Position numbers and translations under genes: made by a program. A DNA stretch of 64,000 nucleotides from Trebouxia sp. TZW2008 (Eukaryota; Chlorophyta; Trebouxiophyceae; Trebouxiales; Trebouxiaceae), in assembly GCA_002118135.1 (NCBI GenBank), contig BDIU01000034.1, forward strand, positions 124,001-188,000, in the 5' to 3' direction. Position 1 is the first letter of the stretch. Every line of letters starts with the position of its first letter. The notes under the pieces are model-generated. The model had not been told where the DNA came from. It searched no databases and worked only from the letters and a program-made list of their open reading frames with translations. This document shows, piece after piece, positions 35,584-47,700 of this stretch.

Positions 35584-38500
35584 TTACAGGTTGGACAGAA
35601 TGACAGGCTCAAGTTCAAGATCAACTTTTGGCTTCTCGTGAAAGAATAGCTGTTTGGCGCCAGCGCAGTACAGGTCCATGTAGGCGTCCCAGCTTATGCC
35701 AGTGGCTTCTTGTGTGAAGGACAGAAGGACATCATCCTGCATGCCATTCATCTTCACAGTCTGAATTCCTGTCTTGAGGGAGCAGGACTTTGCTGACATG
35801 CCATCTGTACAACGGACGCATGGGCAACACTTATTAGGTATCTGCTAAGCTCTGGGTCACCTGAGAATGTAGCAGGTGCTTATTCTGATGCAAAAGCAGA
35901 TGCTAGCCTGATGCTATTGATATCCAATCAATAGTACAAATTCTGTGGCACTGATGCTTTTGATGTCCACTGATGAGCAGGAGTTTTATGATAGGCAATG
36001 AAAGCAGCTGTATGCATTGCAAGCTTGGGAAAGTCACCTTCTCACTGTCAACGAGCCCTGGCGCCAGCTTCTTCTGGACAACTGAGTCATCAAATCTCAG
36101 GCCTGTCTCCCCTCCGCCGTTTGACCAAGTCCGCCACACCTTCCAGGCTGTTCTCACCTGCATACAATAACATATGTTAAATCGAGCTGGAGCATTAATC
36201 CCAGCTGAGCACATCCAACAGCTTGACATGCTCAGCAGCACAGGTGCTTTGACAGATGAGCAGGCCAGCTGATCACTGTTAGAGCTCTTCTCTTGATGTC
36301 AACACAGACGCTGTCGGGTCGGTATGCTTGACACAGCAAGGTGGCCTTGTGAGAAAATGATGTGCTGACGTCAGCATCAGCATGAGACTTAAGCTCAAGG
36401 CTGAGCAGCAAAGGGACTTGACATGCAATCAAAGAGCTCGGAAGTGACAGTTGATTGCTCAGCACACGCACCCTAGGCATTACTCAAGCTAACTATGAGC
36501 CAACAGGCAGCGCCTGCTTTGTTTCAGAGCTTGTTTGCTGGCTATGCCTCATGCATAGCGCCAGGCTGTTGCTGCAACATGGGCGTCGCAGCAGCAATGC
36601 AGAAATTGCAACAAACAAGCGGTAGCATTCTGCACATACAGAAAGCCAGCAGCATTGAGCAATGCGTCCACAAACTGCACCCGGTGTTGCAGTGTTGCAG
36701 GCTGGCGACTGCTGCCAAACCATACTGAGCACATTTCAGAAGCAGTCTCAGAGCATGGTGGCAACAGACTTCCGCAGGAAACCTGCCTAATGACAGCCTG
36801 ACACCCTTGACAAGTTTGGCAAAATCTCAGCTGTCACATAGCTTCTGATGGACACTACAATACACCCTGACACGGCGACCTTGCAGGGGCGATCACAGCT
36901 CACAGAGTGGTGATGATAGCTTGGCGACTCACCCTGGCAGCAGATTTGTGCTTTCCTTGCTCCTCCAGTCGCCGCGCTAGCTGCTGTGTATGCCGCGTGC
37001 CCTGCTGCCACCACTGCTCATACTTCTCCAGATCCCTTGTCCACTCAACGTTGTACTTGCCATCCCCAAATTGGTCTTTTGAGGGAGGATCTTGCCTGCA
37101 AAAACAAAAGAGTTTGTGCAATCTTCATGAAATGGCAGCCAAAGGGAACCTCAGCTCTCACAGTAGCTCAGTGAGCAATGCATTGCCTCATGACATCTGG
37201 TGACTGCCCAAGCTGCTTGACAGACAACAGGATCAATGCAGAGCGACTGAGCTGCACAGCAGCCTGTGCTCTAGACTAGAAAAAGGAAAGTCTACGCCAT
37301 GAGGCGTTATGGCGGAAGTCTCTGGTCTAAAGAGCCAGCCTGTGCTGTAGCTATGGTGCATTTTGAACAGCGGTGCACTGGTTCTCCTTACCTTGATATT
37401 TAGTTAATTCATTCATTTGCATCTCTCTCCCTGAAAAAACCCCAGAACCGAACATGATAAACCAGAAGCAGCGCTCAGAGTGGCGCATGTCAGCTGAGTT
37501 CTGGTTGCCACTCTTTGATCAGAACATGCAAGTGTCACGGGCTTGGTCAATATCATGCCTTGTGTGGACAGTTGCAAGACTTACCTGTAGTACTCGCAGA
37601 TGGAGTCTGTGAGCTGGCGCAATGTGATGGGGTTGCTGCAGCTGGTACAGGACTGGGTGATGCTGGGGCTGTCCTGGGAGCCCTGCCCTGCAGCTGTCGA
37701 AGCCATGGAGGCAACTATGACTGATGAAGCAACATCTCCTGGAATGAGCGTGTAGGGAATGTCTGGCGTACGACTCTGGAAGGTGCCGATACCTGCAAGC
37801 CACAATGTCATGTGAAAATTCAAGCTGAAGCTGTTGATGCAGTTTGAGACAGGCATTCTGTGAGCTTGCTTGAGGAACAGGACATGACATTAGTATGCCA
37901 CCAGATCCGAAGATCTTGCCTACATAGCCAGGGCAGGGCCCTTTGGCAATGCAAACCGCAGGAAAGACCTGCTGATGCACACCGAGAAGGGCTTGTCATG
38001 CATTTGAGTGCAATGTAGCATGATGCTTACCACATGCAACTGATAGGACAATGCCAGTGGCTCCAGATGTGTTGCCCACATAGCCAGGGCAGGGCCCTTT
38101 GGCAATGCAGCCCACACAGACAGGCCTGCTGATGCACACTGGGAAGGGCCTGTTATGCGTTTGAGTGCAATGTAGCACGCTGCTTACCGCATGCAACTGA
38201 CAGGATGATGCCAGTGGCTCCAGATGTGTTGCCCACATAGCCAGGGCAGGGCCCTTTAGCAATGCAGCCCACAGAGACAGGCCTGCTGATGCACACTGGG
38301 AAGGGCTTGTTATGCATTTGAGTGCAGTGTACCACGCTTACCGCATGCAACTGAGAGGATGATGCCAGTAGCTCCAGACGTGTTGCCCACATAGCCAGGG
38401 CAGGGCCCTTTGGCAATGCAGCCTACAGAGACAGGCCTGCTGATGCAGACCGGGAAGGGCTTGTTGTGGTAGCCTGCCAGCATGTGCTCTGTCAGATTCT

Positions 38501-40945
38501 TGCAGAAGCCATAGTTGGTATGGTTGAAGTTCAGCCGCTTCATAATGACTTGTACCTGTGATGTCAGTGCATGGCAGCTTTACATTGTGGTGGGACTGTA
38601 ACAGGGCCAGCTTGAGACGCTCAAAGCATATGCACAAAGAGCAATGTGCTCCTGGGCAGCGTGCTGAGCCTGTCTAGCACACGTCTAGGATGGATGGATG
38701 GATGGATGGACGGACGGACGGACGGACGAGCAGCACATGGGCAAGACAAGCATGAAAAGGAAAGCAAGATGGTCGCTGATGGCACGTCAGCAATTGAGCA
38801 TAAAGCAGTCAGCAGAAATCACAGCTCTGTTACTTTGCTGCTCAGCCAAGCAGCATGGAATTCTGCACGTTGCTGGCTCATACGAGCTTCAAGCTTGGGG
38901 CGGTCACAACAAACGATCCATGCAAATCAAGGTTTGACTGTCATTGGACCCCAACAGGCAACAGAGGGAAGACTCACTTCTTGTTGGGCCTCCTCTACAG
39001 GCATGGCCAGCAGGCGGTCCACCACAGCACTGTGATCTACCTCCTGACCATTTGGCTCCCGCAGAGGGTACAGCTGCTCATGGACTGTGCTATACTTCTT
39101 CAGATGCGCGTTGGAGTAAGCTGTTGAGACATACATGAAGCAACGTAGCTTCTGCATCTGCACAAAATCACACAGCAACACATGAGTAACCAAAACACTT
39201 ACTCCCCATCTACATTTTGTTTATGACTGGCTTAAACTGAATTTTTGGCACTTGAATGCAGTGCTTGAAGCGGTTCTCACTTTGACATTGTACTAGAGCT
39301 TTGTGTGACGTGATGCTTGCATGAGCCCTGATGGGCTGCACTACAGCACGGACAGACACAATGAAGCCTGTTTTGGGTGCTACGGGTCAGCACTTCTGAA
39401 TGGACAGCTGCTGTTTTGCAACGTCGAACTAGTCAATGCCCACCTTTGCTGCAAACTCTGCTATTGTCTTGGAGGCAACATAGCTGAGGGTGAGGTCGGT
39501 GTGTATGGGGTTGTCAAACTGTATGCTGGCTGCTGCATGTATGACATACTGGACCTCAGGCAGCAGGCGCTTTTGGTTGGCAGCGCTGATGCCGCACTGT
39601 GGCTGAGCAAGGTCTCCTGGGATCACTTCCACTCGGCTCATGATCTGCAAGCACAAGGCAATTGCTTAAGCAAAGCTCATGTTATCCGCAAACAGCACAA
39701 GCCTGTTTGAAGGTGCTAGCTGAGCAAGGTCTCCAGGCATCGCCTCCACTCTGCTCATGATCTGCAAGCACAAGGCAATTGCTTAAGGAAAGAGGGCTCA
39801 TGATCTGCACATACAATACCAGGGCAGCTGGCTGAGACAGTCAGCCCTTGTTCTGCACACACAGTGCAGACTTGGTGAAAGCCAACTGAGGCAGTTGGGT
39901 TATCAGCTGCATGCATAAGTTAGTTGAGCTATACAGAAGCCAACTCAGGAGGTAGAGTCACTAAATGCATGCACGTGGCAGATTAGCTCAAGGAAAATCA
40001 GCTGAGACAGTTGCCTCATGATCTGCACACATGGTGGAAGAATGTGCACAACACATCAGGTCCAAACAGTCAGCTTATGATTTGTGCACACAGTACAGGT
40101 TTGCTCAAGACCAGTGGTCCGCACCACTTTCACTCAGCGTGCCAGCAATTTTTCATCACTTGACAGCGCAGTGACTGCACAAGCTGTCTGAGTGAACTGA
40201 CACTCTATTGCTATATGCAAATGAAGGACAAAGCTGAATGTATGCTGTTGTGTAAGGACACAGCAGAGTCTGCCTGATCTAAGCCAAAAGGCATGACTGT
40301 GCCTGGCATACATCATGACAGCATGCAGTTGCTGACCTGCTTGAAGCTCTCTTGACCATGATGGAGTCTGAACACAGAACTTTGTAGCAGTGTTTTTAGT
40401 CTCTTTTGCTGTGACTCTCCTTGTTTGGTGCGAATAACAAGGTATGCCTGCAGCAAATCAAAACTTGAGTATTCATCTGCGTGCAGAGCCTCTGTACTGT
40501 GTATGTAGGCGGGGTTGCATATCAATGCATGCATGCCAATGTGCATGTAGCAATGCATGCAAAAGCGCATGCATGCATAACTAACGCAGATATACTGTAC
40601 CTTGCCAATGTGTCCCACACGCAGCAGCTGCTCCAGAACAAGACCGCCAATGTAGCCTGTACATGAGTTATTGCTGATCAGTGTCAACATCGTTGACAAA
40701 ATGTTAAGAAGTATTAATAACAGCTTACCTGTAGCTCCAGTGATCAATACTGTAGACCCCTCAAAGGCTTCGCGTACACTGTACTGACCTGCGCAGGACC
40801 AACACATGTGACGAAGTGCTTTGATCGGGACGGCGTATCGCCTGCAGACTATTCGTCTACATGTCGCACCTTCTTGCACCATCGTGCCTGCCGCCCGGCG
40901 ACTAGTCAAGGAAGTTGCGCTTACGCTGCGCTTTGGTAGATGCAA
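35584..40945 (-). CDS. Fatty acyl-CoA reductase (alcohol-forming, FAR)
   Basis: Reduces long-chain acyl-CoA with NADPH to a fatty alcohol. Exon order on the minus strand: to 40729 (VREAFEGSTVLITGATG); 40656-40601 (completes the Rossmann motif as ITGATGYIGGLVLEQLL); 40447-40337 (RTKQGESQQKRLKTLLQ); 39644-39444 (VEVIPGDLAQP, YVIHAAASIQFD); 39157-38978 (CFMYVSTAYSN, with the active-site Tyr region); 38555-38342 (NYGFCKNLTEHMLAGYH with the catalytic YxxxK Lys, then ISRPVSVGCI and GPCPGYVGN); 37792-37585; 37095-36933; 36157-36038; and a last exon ending at 35584 (GISWDAYMDLYCAGAKQLF, the FAR_C/sterile domain end). The start codon is uncertain (40945 or 40883), and the junction into the last exon is not solved. 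The stop overlaps a TGTAA signal. Confidence 0.87.
37910..38480 (-). repeat. Four copies of a FAR exon end with donor (about 155 bp period)
   Basis: The block encoding CISRPVSVGCIAKGPCPGYV with its GGTAAGC donor ends at 38342 (true exon), 38188 and 38031, with a divergent fourth copy at about 37875-37980. Periods are 154 and 157. Coding similarity stays high in all four, so alternative donor-side exons are possible. Confidence 0.9.
38686..38730. repeat. (GGAT)n(GGAC)n microsatellite
   Basis: About five GGAT units followed by five GGAC units, in an intron of the reductase gene. Confidence 0.95.
39590..40100 (-). repeat. Decayed copies of a FAR exon start
   Basis: CTCATGATCTGCAAGCACAA and neighbouring exon bases occur near 39635 and 39755 almost unchanged, then more degenerately near 39800, 40015 and 40075. 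On the minus strand these are acceptor-side copies of the exon starting at 39644. Confidence 0.7.
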
Positions 40946-41500
40946 AGGCGCAGTTGTCTCGTGGTCTGCGAAGGCAAATTGCCAGCGATGCTGCGATCGC
41001 AGCGCTCAAGTGCAAGCAACATGCAACTAAGCGTAAAGTTCACTAAGCCTTGAGGTCATGTGGGGCCCTGCTGAGCGTGACGTGGGTTCCCCACTCAATG
41101 CAATTTGTCAAGATGACCTGTTAAGGCTGACTCACCGTAGATAAAATCTGAGATCAGCACAAAATCCTGTGGATCATGTGCCCGTGATGACGAGGGCCGA
41201 TAGCTGAGCTAGCGGACAACTGTCATCAAAAGCTCGTCAAGTAGCCGCGTCCGGTCCGTTCACTAGCTGTTTATTGACTGGCAGCTGGGCGTGCGCCGAG
41301 GCGTGGCTGTTATCGCTTGTGCTTAAGGCTTAGACGGCTTCTTCAGCTTTCAGGCTCACAACCTTCACAATGTTTCGCGGTAGAAAGGGTCACGGAGACC
41401 AGGAGGTGATGGCAACCCACGGTGGCGCACCAGATCAAGCTATCTATGGGGGGAGTGCGTTCGGCCACTCTGTATCACCGACAGCGCACCTGTTTGGTAG
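40780..41500. promoter_or_regulatory. Bidirectional CpG-dense promoter region
   Basis: CG dinucleotides are frequent across the first exons of both divergent genes (FAR minus, transporter plus) and the about 425 bp between them. CG frequency falls on both sides. Confidence 0.55.
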
Positions 41501-43739
41501 GTCACAAACAATCTGGCGGTTGCGACGCGCTGGCTATATATCCGAGGTGGCAATGCTGAACGCGCTCGACGTCAACTGACGACTTTTGCTCCACTGCAGC
41601 CGACCCAGCACCCATCGGACTGTTCATGTTCGGTCTGGCTAGCGCAGTCTCAGCGGTGAGTGCAGTGCTGTCGCTACTCTTCCCGTCGCAGTGACACGCT
41701 TGTCCAATCGCGTCGCGTCAGCATATGCTTACAACCACTGGCAGACAGCTGCCAATGAGCGTAAGCTGCTTGTGCGCAAGTTGTTCTGTGCAGTCGCGAT
41801 CAGACTTTGCTTATCTTGATTATTGCTTTGCTTTCCACTGTCAAGGTGCTGCAAGGCTTGGTAACTGACTTCATGGGCCGCTGCTGCAGGGCTACAACTG
41901 CAGATGGACCCCAGCGTCCATTGACTATGTCATCTGTAAGTCTTAGCCATGCGCTTATGCTGCTTCGCATCACTTGCAGTTACAGCTAGTTCTACCTGTT
42001 TCTTACAGTTGACAACTGAATCAGCTAATTGCAACCAGGTTACTCTGGTTTTTGAAAAGTGGTTTTTGAAAAGCTGCAACAAGCAGTAGCCAAGGAGTTG
42101 TGTCTAACGACAATACTTGTTTGTGCAGTCACCTTCTGCTTCATCAGTGGAGGCTGCATTCCTTTGGTGGTGTCCCTGTTGGAGATCATCCGTAACAACA
42201 TGTTTGCTGCTGTCACCTTTGCCACAGTGAGTTTCTCAACTTCACACATCTTGCCTGTTTGCCCAGCTTGATGTGGAGCACATGCTCTGCTTTGATTTAC
42301 TGCACCTGCGAGTTCAGGACAGATTCACTTCTAGATTTTCTTTATAGGGGTTTGCAACTTGCAAACACACCTTGGTCACATCCATTGCTTCTCATCTTTG
42401 CTGCTCTCAAAGCTTTGAAGACACACTGCAAGGGCAGCGCTTGTCTGATAGTGAGGATGTGCATGCCGGCAGAGGCAGCTCAGCAGATTCTGACATTACC
42501 TTTTTGTGACTGCAGTATGGGTCCTTCTTCCTGTCATACTGCTTCTTCGGTCTGATGTACGCAACTGGCCAGTTCCCTGCCTTGGTGCAAACAGGGCTGC
42601 CCCTGGAAGGCCTGCAGTTTGCCCTGCTGATGTACGCCTTCCTGTCAGTCATCTTCATTGGCCTCAGCGTCAGGATGAACTTTGCCTTGACGGCTCTGTT
42701 CACGTGTATTGCTGCCGCCTACTTCTGCTTGGGCATTGGACAGACCCGCTCAGAGCGTGTGATCAAGGTACGTTCAAGTCAAGTGCACAGTTGAAGCAAC
42801 AGTGTTCCATCAGAACAGTAAGCTGTGAGCAGATTGCCAGTCTTTGTTTTCTGCTTGTCCGAGCATGCAATGCATATCTGTGATGATTCCATTTGATTTG
42901 ATTACTGAAGACGACCACTCATTGCGAGTGTATGTTTTACGCTGTGCTGCATGGTGCTCATGTCAGGGTATCAAGTGAACATGCTTGACTGCTGACTGAC
43001 TGACTTGATGCTATGCTTGCAGGTTGGCGGCTACTGCAGCATTGGAGTATGTATCACCACTTGGTGGTTGGCCTTGGCTGAGCTAGTCTTTGATGTCACT
43101 GGCAAGGTAATTTTGCTTCACTCGCACTCCTTTCACGCTTTTCTGCTTCAACGTGCATGCCTCTCACTGTCTCCACAATACAGTTCCTCTGTCTGTCTGT
43201 CATTGCCATGTGCAATTATATCATGTTAGTGCAGTTCTATTACATTGAGTGCAGTTCTGTTGCACTCAGTGCTCTGCGTCAAGGTATATTGCTGTTGTCT
43301 TGTCACAGCGTGTTGCTGATGTTTTGTCAAAGTGTATTCCTGATGCCGTAACCAATTGCATTGTTGAAACCATGAGTCCTTGATGTAGCTGGTGCTCACA
43401 ATGTGCTGAGCTGCCTTTGTGCATGTCTTGCATTGCAGCGATATGTGCCAGTCTTCTGGTACCCGTGGAATTTCGTGCATGCTGACAGAGTCTGCCACAG
43501 CAAGTGCCGAGGATGCGCTGAACTGACTTTGCGTTTGTGTTGTGTCGCAGCCATACGTGCCAGTCTTTTGGTACCCATGGGGCAGCGAGCAGAAGATGAC
43601 TGCCGCTATGTCATCTCGCCGTAGCCTGAACCCTCATGTGCATGCTGCCATCATGAACGGCAGCAAGAGGAACATGACCATCAACAACAACGCTGCTGCC
43701 ATGCCAACCAACGGCGGTGATGGCCAGACCATCGTCTGA
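41370..43739 (+). CDS. GPR1/FUN34/YaaH (SatP) family acetate transporter
   Basis: Seven exons: 41370-41496, 41600-41655, 41890-41935, 42129-42226, 42516-42767, 43023-43106 and 43551-43739. They give 852 bases (283 aa plus stop) with all phases matching. The signature ADPAPIGLFMFGLASA opens the first of about six membrane helices. FAAVTFATYGSFFLSYCFFG follows, then QFALLMYAFLSVIFIGLSVR, ALFTCIAAAYFCLGIG and GYCSIGVCITTWWLALAELV. The tail PYVPVFWYPWGS is followed by a soluble C-terminus with Asn-rich NNNAAAMPTNG. The family moves acetate/succinate with protons across membranes; in Chlamydomonas the GFY members are tied to acetate use. A TGTAA at 44201-44205 may mark the 3' end. Confidence 0.9.
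43425..43600 (+). repeat. Duplicated last-exon start of the acetate transporter (112 bp)
   Basis: An acceptor followed by coding for YVPVFWYPW occurs at 43439 and 43551. The first copy diverges after about 30 bases; the second continues to the stop. Confidence 0.85.
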
Positions 43740-44690
43740 AGCAGACACAAAAGCAGCCCTCAACGACATGTCGCCTGTCGCAGATCTTTGGCACAGGCGC
43801 AAGATTGACTCAGGACTGTCTTAGGAATCATTATCATGGCGTTGCTTGTATGCTGTGCGGGTCACAACTTGCTCTGTCTGCTGTGAGTTGTGAGTGCGGA
43901 TCAATTTTGACTTTGTGAGCGTGGTCGCACCATCTTTGCTTGTCAGTGAGAAGCAGTTTGTGCCTCAGTGCAAGCAGGTTATTGAGCGTGTTCCATCCAA
44001 TTTTGTCCCGTCCTCTCTGAATGCTGAACAAAGGATGTATGCATTTAGGTCCTTGACTGTACAGTAGCTGCTATCCTTTGTGTTACGCAAATGACAGCTA
44101 GACAGATGTGGTGTTTTAGCACTCAGCATAAGTAGGTCTGCTATCCATCAAAGCAATATTGCTGCTACATTGTATATCATTCAGACCACACCAATCCTAT
44201 TGTAAAACCTCAGCTATTCTTAAAGACCGTATCTTGAGCGCGCAGTTGTACTGCACAATCATCAGGTGCAGTCAGCTGAAGATACGGCAATCTGGCACAG
44301 AACAGAATCCATGGCTGAACATGCATGTTGCATCTTTCGACGATTGAGCTTCAAGGGTTCAACAAGTGATCTGGAGGGAAGCGCACTGTTAATAAGTGTT
44401 GTGTCAGGGTCACCGCAATACTATTCACAGGCCACAACGTGTCGTTCTCGATGTTTCCCCGAGCAAGTGCTACAGCGCAAGGACTGGGAAAGTGCTGTGT
44501 GTGACAGTGATCAAGCTGTGTTCACCCTGTTGCCTGCCCTGATACACCTCTTGGCCGAACACGATGGTGAAGCACACCGTCTGACCTCACAAAAGCGTCG
44601 CAACACCTGATGTGACAGGTCGTGGTGCGGGCAAGCAGCAGACTCCACACTAGTGGAACAGCAACAATTGGCTTGCAGCCTCTGTCCTTT
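43740..44690. other. 3' flank and intergenic region
   Basis: Contains the probable transporter 3' UTR and the TGTAA at 44201-44205. An open stretch at 44266-44610 (ending ALIHLLAEHDGEAHRLTSQK) could be a 5' exon of the following U-box gene, but no start or splice junction was established. Confidence 0.45.
44201..44205 (+). terminator. TGTAA poly(A)-type signal after the acetate transporter
   Basis: The pentamer TGTAA is the usual green-algal polyadenylation signal. It lies about 460 bp after the stop. A short motif like this also occurs by chance. Confidence 0.3.
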
Positions 44691-44701
44691 CACTATTGAG
44701 C

Positions 44702-47700
44702 ATGTCACTCAGTTTGGCAGAAGTCATTGCCAGAACATTACTGAGCACCCCGGACACTGACATTCCTTCAGAAGACATCCTGCTCTGGAAGTGGCGAACA
44801 GGCATTGTTGAGCAGCACTGTATGCCCTGCAGCTGGCTCGAGTCCCAAGGCTCACTTGACAGTCATCAGCTGCTCCTCAGCCTTGCTGCCATCAATGGAA
44901 GCGAATTGATCCCCTTTCATGAGCCATCCTGGCGCTCACAAGTGCTCAAGACAAAGCCACAACTGCGGCCCCTCATCCTGTGCTTGGATTCAGTAGTTGT
45001 TGCATCCCTCCCTGAGAGACCAGAAGCCCAGACATTTGTTGATGAACTGGCCAACAAGCAGCTTAAGGACTACAACGTGGTCCTGTTGCGTACTGCCTTC
45101 ATGTTGGCAAAGCTGATCAGCTTGTCTGAGACTTGCGAGATCGAGGCCCCTATTGTCAGCCTGCTAATTGCTGTGTGTGACAACATCAATGATGGCTCCA
45201 CTGACTCACCTGCTGCCAACGAAGAAGTGGAGCTGTTGTGCAAGTTGCTGGTGAAGGTTTTGCTCACAATGATGCAACAATCAGCCAAGCGCTACAATGG
45301 CAGTCAGCACCAAGGCACTATGGCATGCTGCTTGCTAGAGCACATGGTGGCTCAGCAAGATCATCTGGGGGCCATCTTGTCTGACGCCATGCTGAGCTCT
45401 GGTGCGCAACATGTTCCCAAGCTCTTTCTGAAGCGTCCAGCATCAGCAAGGCATGCCTTGCTAGCATCTTCTCAAGATATTTGTACATGCTTGATGCAGC
45501 AAGCAACGTGGAATGCGATAAACTTTCTCGACTGGCCAGCCAATGGCCAAGTTTTGCAAAATCTGATAGCAAGTTGCTGCCGCATTGCAGGACTTCCAAG
45601 CTTTCACTTGCATTGGAATGCATCACATGCATCCAAGCCAATGTGGTCTGCACACAGGTCTGATCTTGGTGGTTGTGGCAGCCTTGCAACACGGCCTCAA
45701 CTGGTCAGCAAGTGCATTTGAGCTGCTTCATTATGCTCAAGGTCACCTCACCACAACGCAAAAAGGCTTCCTTGAACAGCTGCATGGCATCAAACACATC
45801 AGCAGCCTCCTGCATCCTATAGAAGACATAGCAATCATGGACGAAGCTTGCAGAGGCCTTGGCAAGATGTCCAACCTTGCAGCGTACCTTACTCAGTAAG
45901 GTCAGGAACTTTTGGCTGACTGATATATACACGACTGATGACACAGCACAAAAACAACAGCATCTGTTGCAAATGCAGTGTCAGCATGCATTGGACCAGC
46001 GCCACGATCATGGGCAGACCATGACCATCACGACTTTTATGAACAGCATATGCTGGCCATGTGGAGGGCCGCCGCCTTTTTGACGCTCAATTTTCGGATA
46101 GGAAGTCATCAAGAAAATGTCGTGCAAGAGCGTATTGAGGCGAGTGGCTGGTGACCTGCTTGCGTGATATGCTTGCACACGTGAACAGACATTGCTTGAC
46201 AAGCTCCTGGCACAGTGGGTAAACAAACGCTGTTTGCTTTAGATATGACAGGAATGCGTTGGCTGCATGTAATGTCAGTAGCATCGCCCCTTTCTCAAGG
46301 GGCGTGTCTTTTGTGACTGCACTATCCATATGTGCAGGGAGGCTTGATGGCTCTGGCAGCTTTGCTGTTTGTACAAGACATGATTGAGGGTAACTATGCA
46401 GACCCTGCTAAAGACATCCCTGGCTACCCTGAATACATGGAAATGGAGAGAATGCTGATGGAGTTGGCATACCTCATGTTGTTTGTGCCTCTTTCATCTT
46501 CTGCACTTCAAAGTAGCCGCAACATGATCAGCGTTGTTCAGCTGGGCCTGGTTGCTTTCTTATCTTACGTATCACGTGTGGCAGACATAAAAACTCATTA
46601 CTATCTTGATCAGTTTATTCACCTGCTGATGAGCTTTTTAGCAAGACAGCCACCCTTGCTGCTTTTTGCTGAAGCTAGCTTTGGGCCGGTGATGTGGGCT
46701 AGAGCTTTCAACATCATCGCAATGTTATGCCAATATACAGGTAATATGCTCTCACCAAGTCTTTTCTATAGTTCCTGAACATGTTCCTGACCTTGTCAAA
46801 CGATTGTCTATGCACAACAGCACAGGAAGCAAGCCGGAATGTGACAGCACAGGGCACAGCCAATTGGGCAAGTCCTGTCTGGGTTGCATGCGAACTCATC
46901 TGCTGCACTTTGGTGTGTTGCTATGCATTAGCAGGAGACGCTGGTACAGCTTTGCCTTGCTTGTATCTTGCAGTAGTTTTGGACACTAACCGTGACAGCA
47001 TGTATTGTACAGATCTGCTGTCCAAATGCCCAAACACTGAGAGTGTCTGCATGTACTGTGCAGATCTGGCGTCCGACTGCCCATTCAGCTTGCATGTTCT
47101 GTATGACCTTGTGTCTAGCAGCACAGTCATGCACTGGGTGTTTCTGGACACAGCCCGAATCAAAAAACTTCACAAAAGCTTGACTTTGCTGAGTCAGCTT
47201 GCCTATGTTGGTCGCAATGATGAGGTGATCTGCATATCGGCCGCTTGCATGGCCAGGCTATGGAGTTGGGACCTTGAAAGGCTCTCTCTCAAGGACACAG
47301 CATTTTGCTCTGAGTTTTCCAAGATACTGGTCCAGTGCCTCAACAAACAATATATGGTGAGCAGCATGGTCTGCATGGTAGTTGCCGATGGAAATGCAGG
47401 GTCTCTGGCATGCACATGTGATATCCGGTGCTTTTGTAGCATATGTCTCAGCAGGGATTCAGAATTGCTTGAATATGCAGGACCCAAGCAAATGGACAAG
47501 GCTGCGCTGTGTGGCTGTGTCTCGTCTGATGTTGGCCATTGCAGACATTCCATCAGTCGCTGCACCTATGCAAGAGGTACACAGAAGCTGCAGTTGCTGT
47601 GTTCACTATGCACTGCTGAAACATCTGCCCTGACATGTCACTCCATGCATCTTTCCTCAGTCATTTGTCATGTGTGCTGCCTGCTTCATCAAGTCACGCA

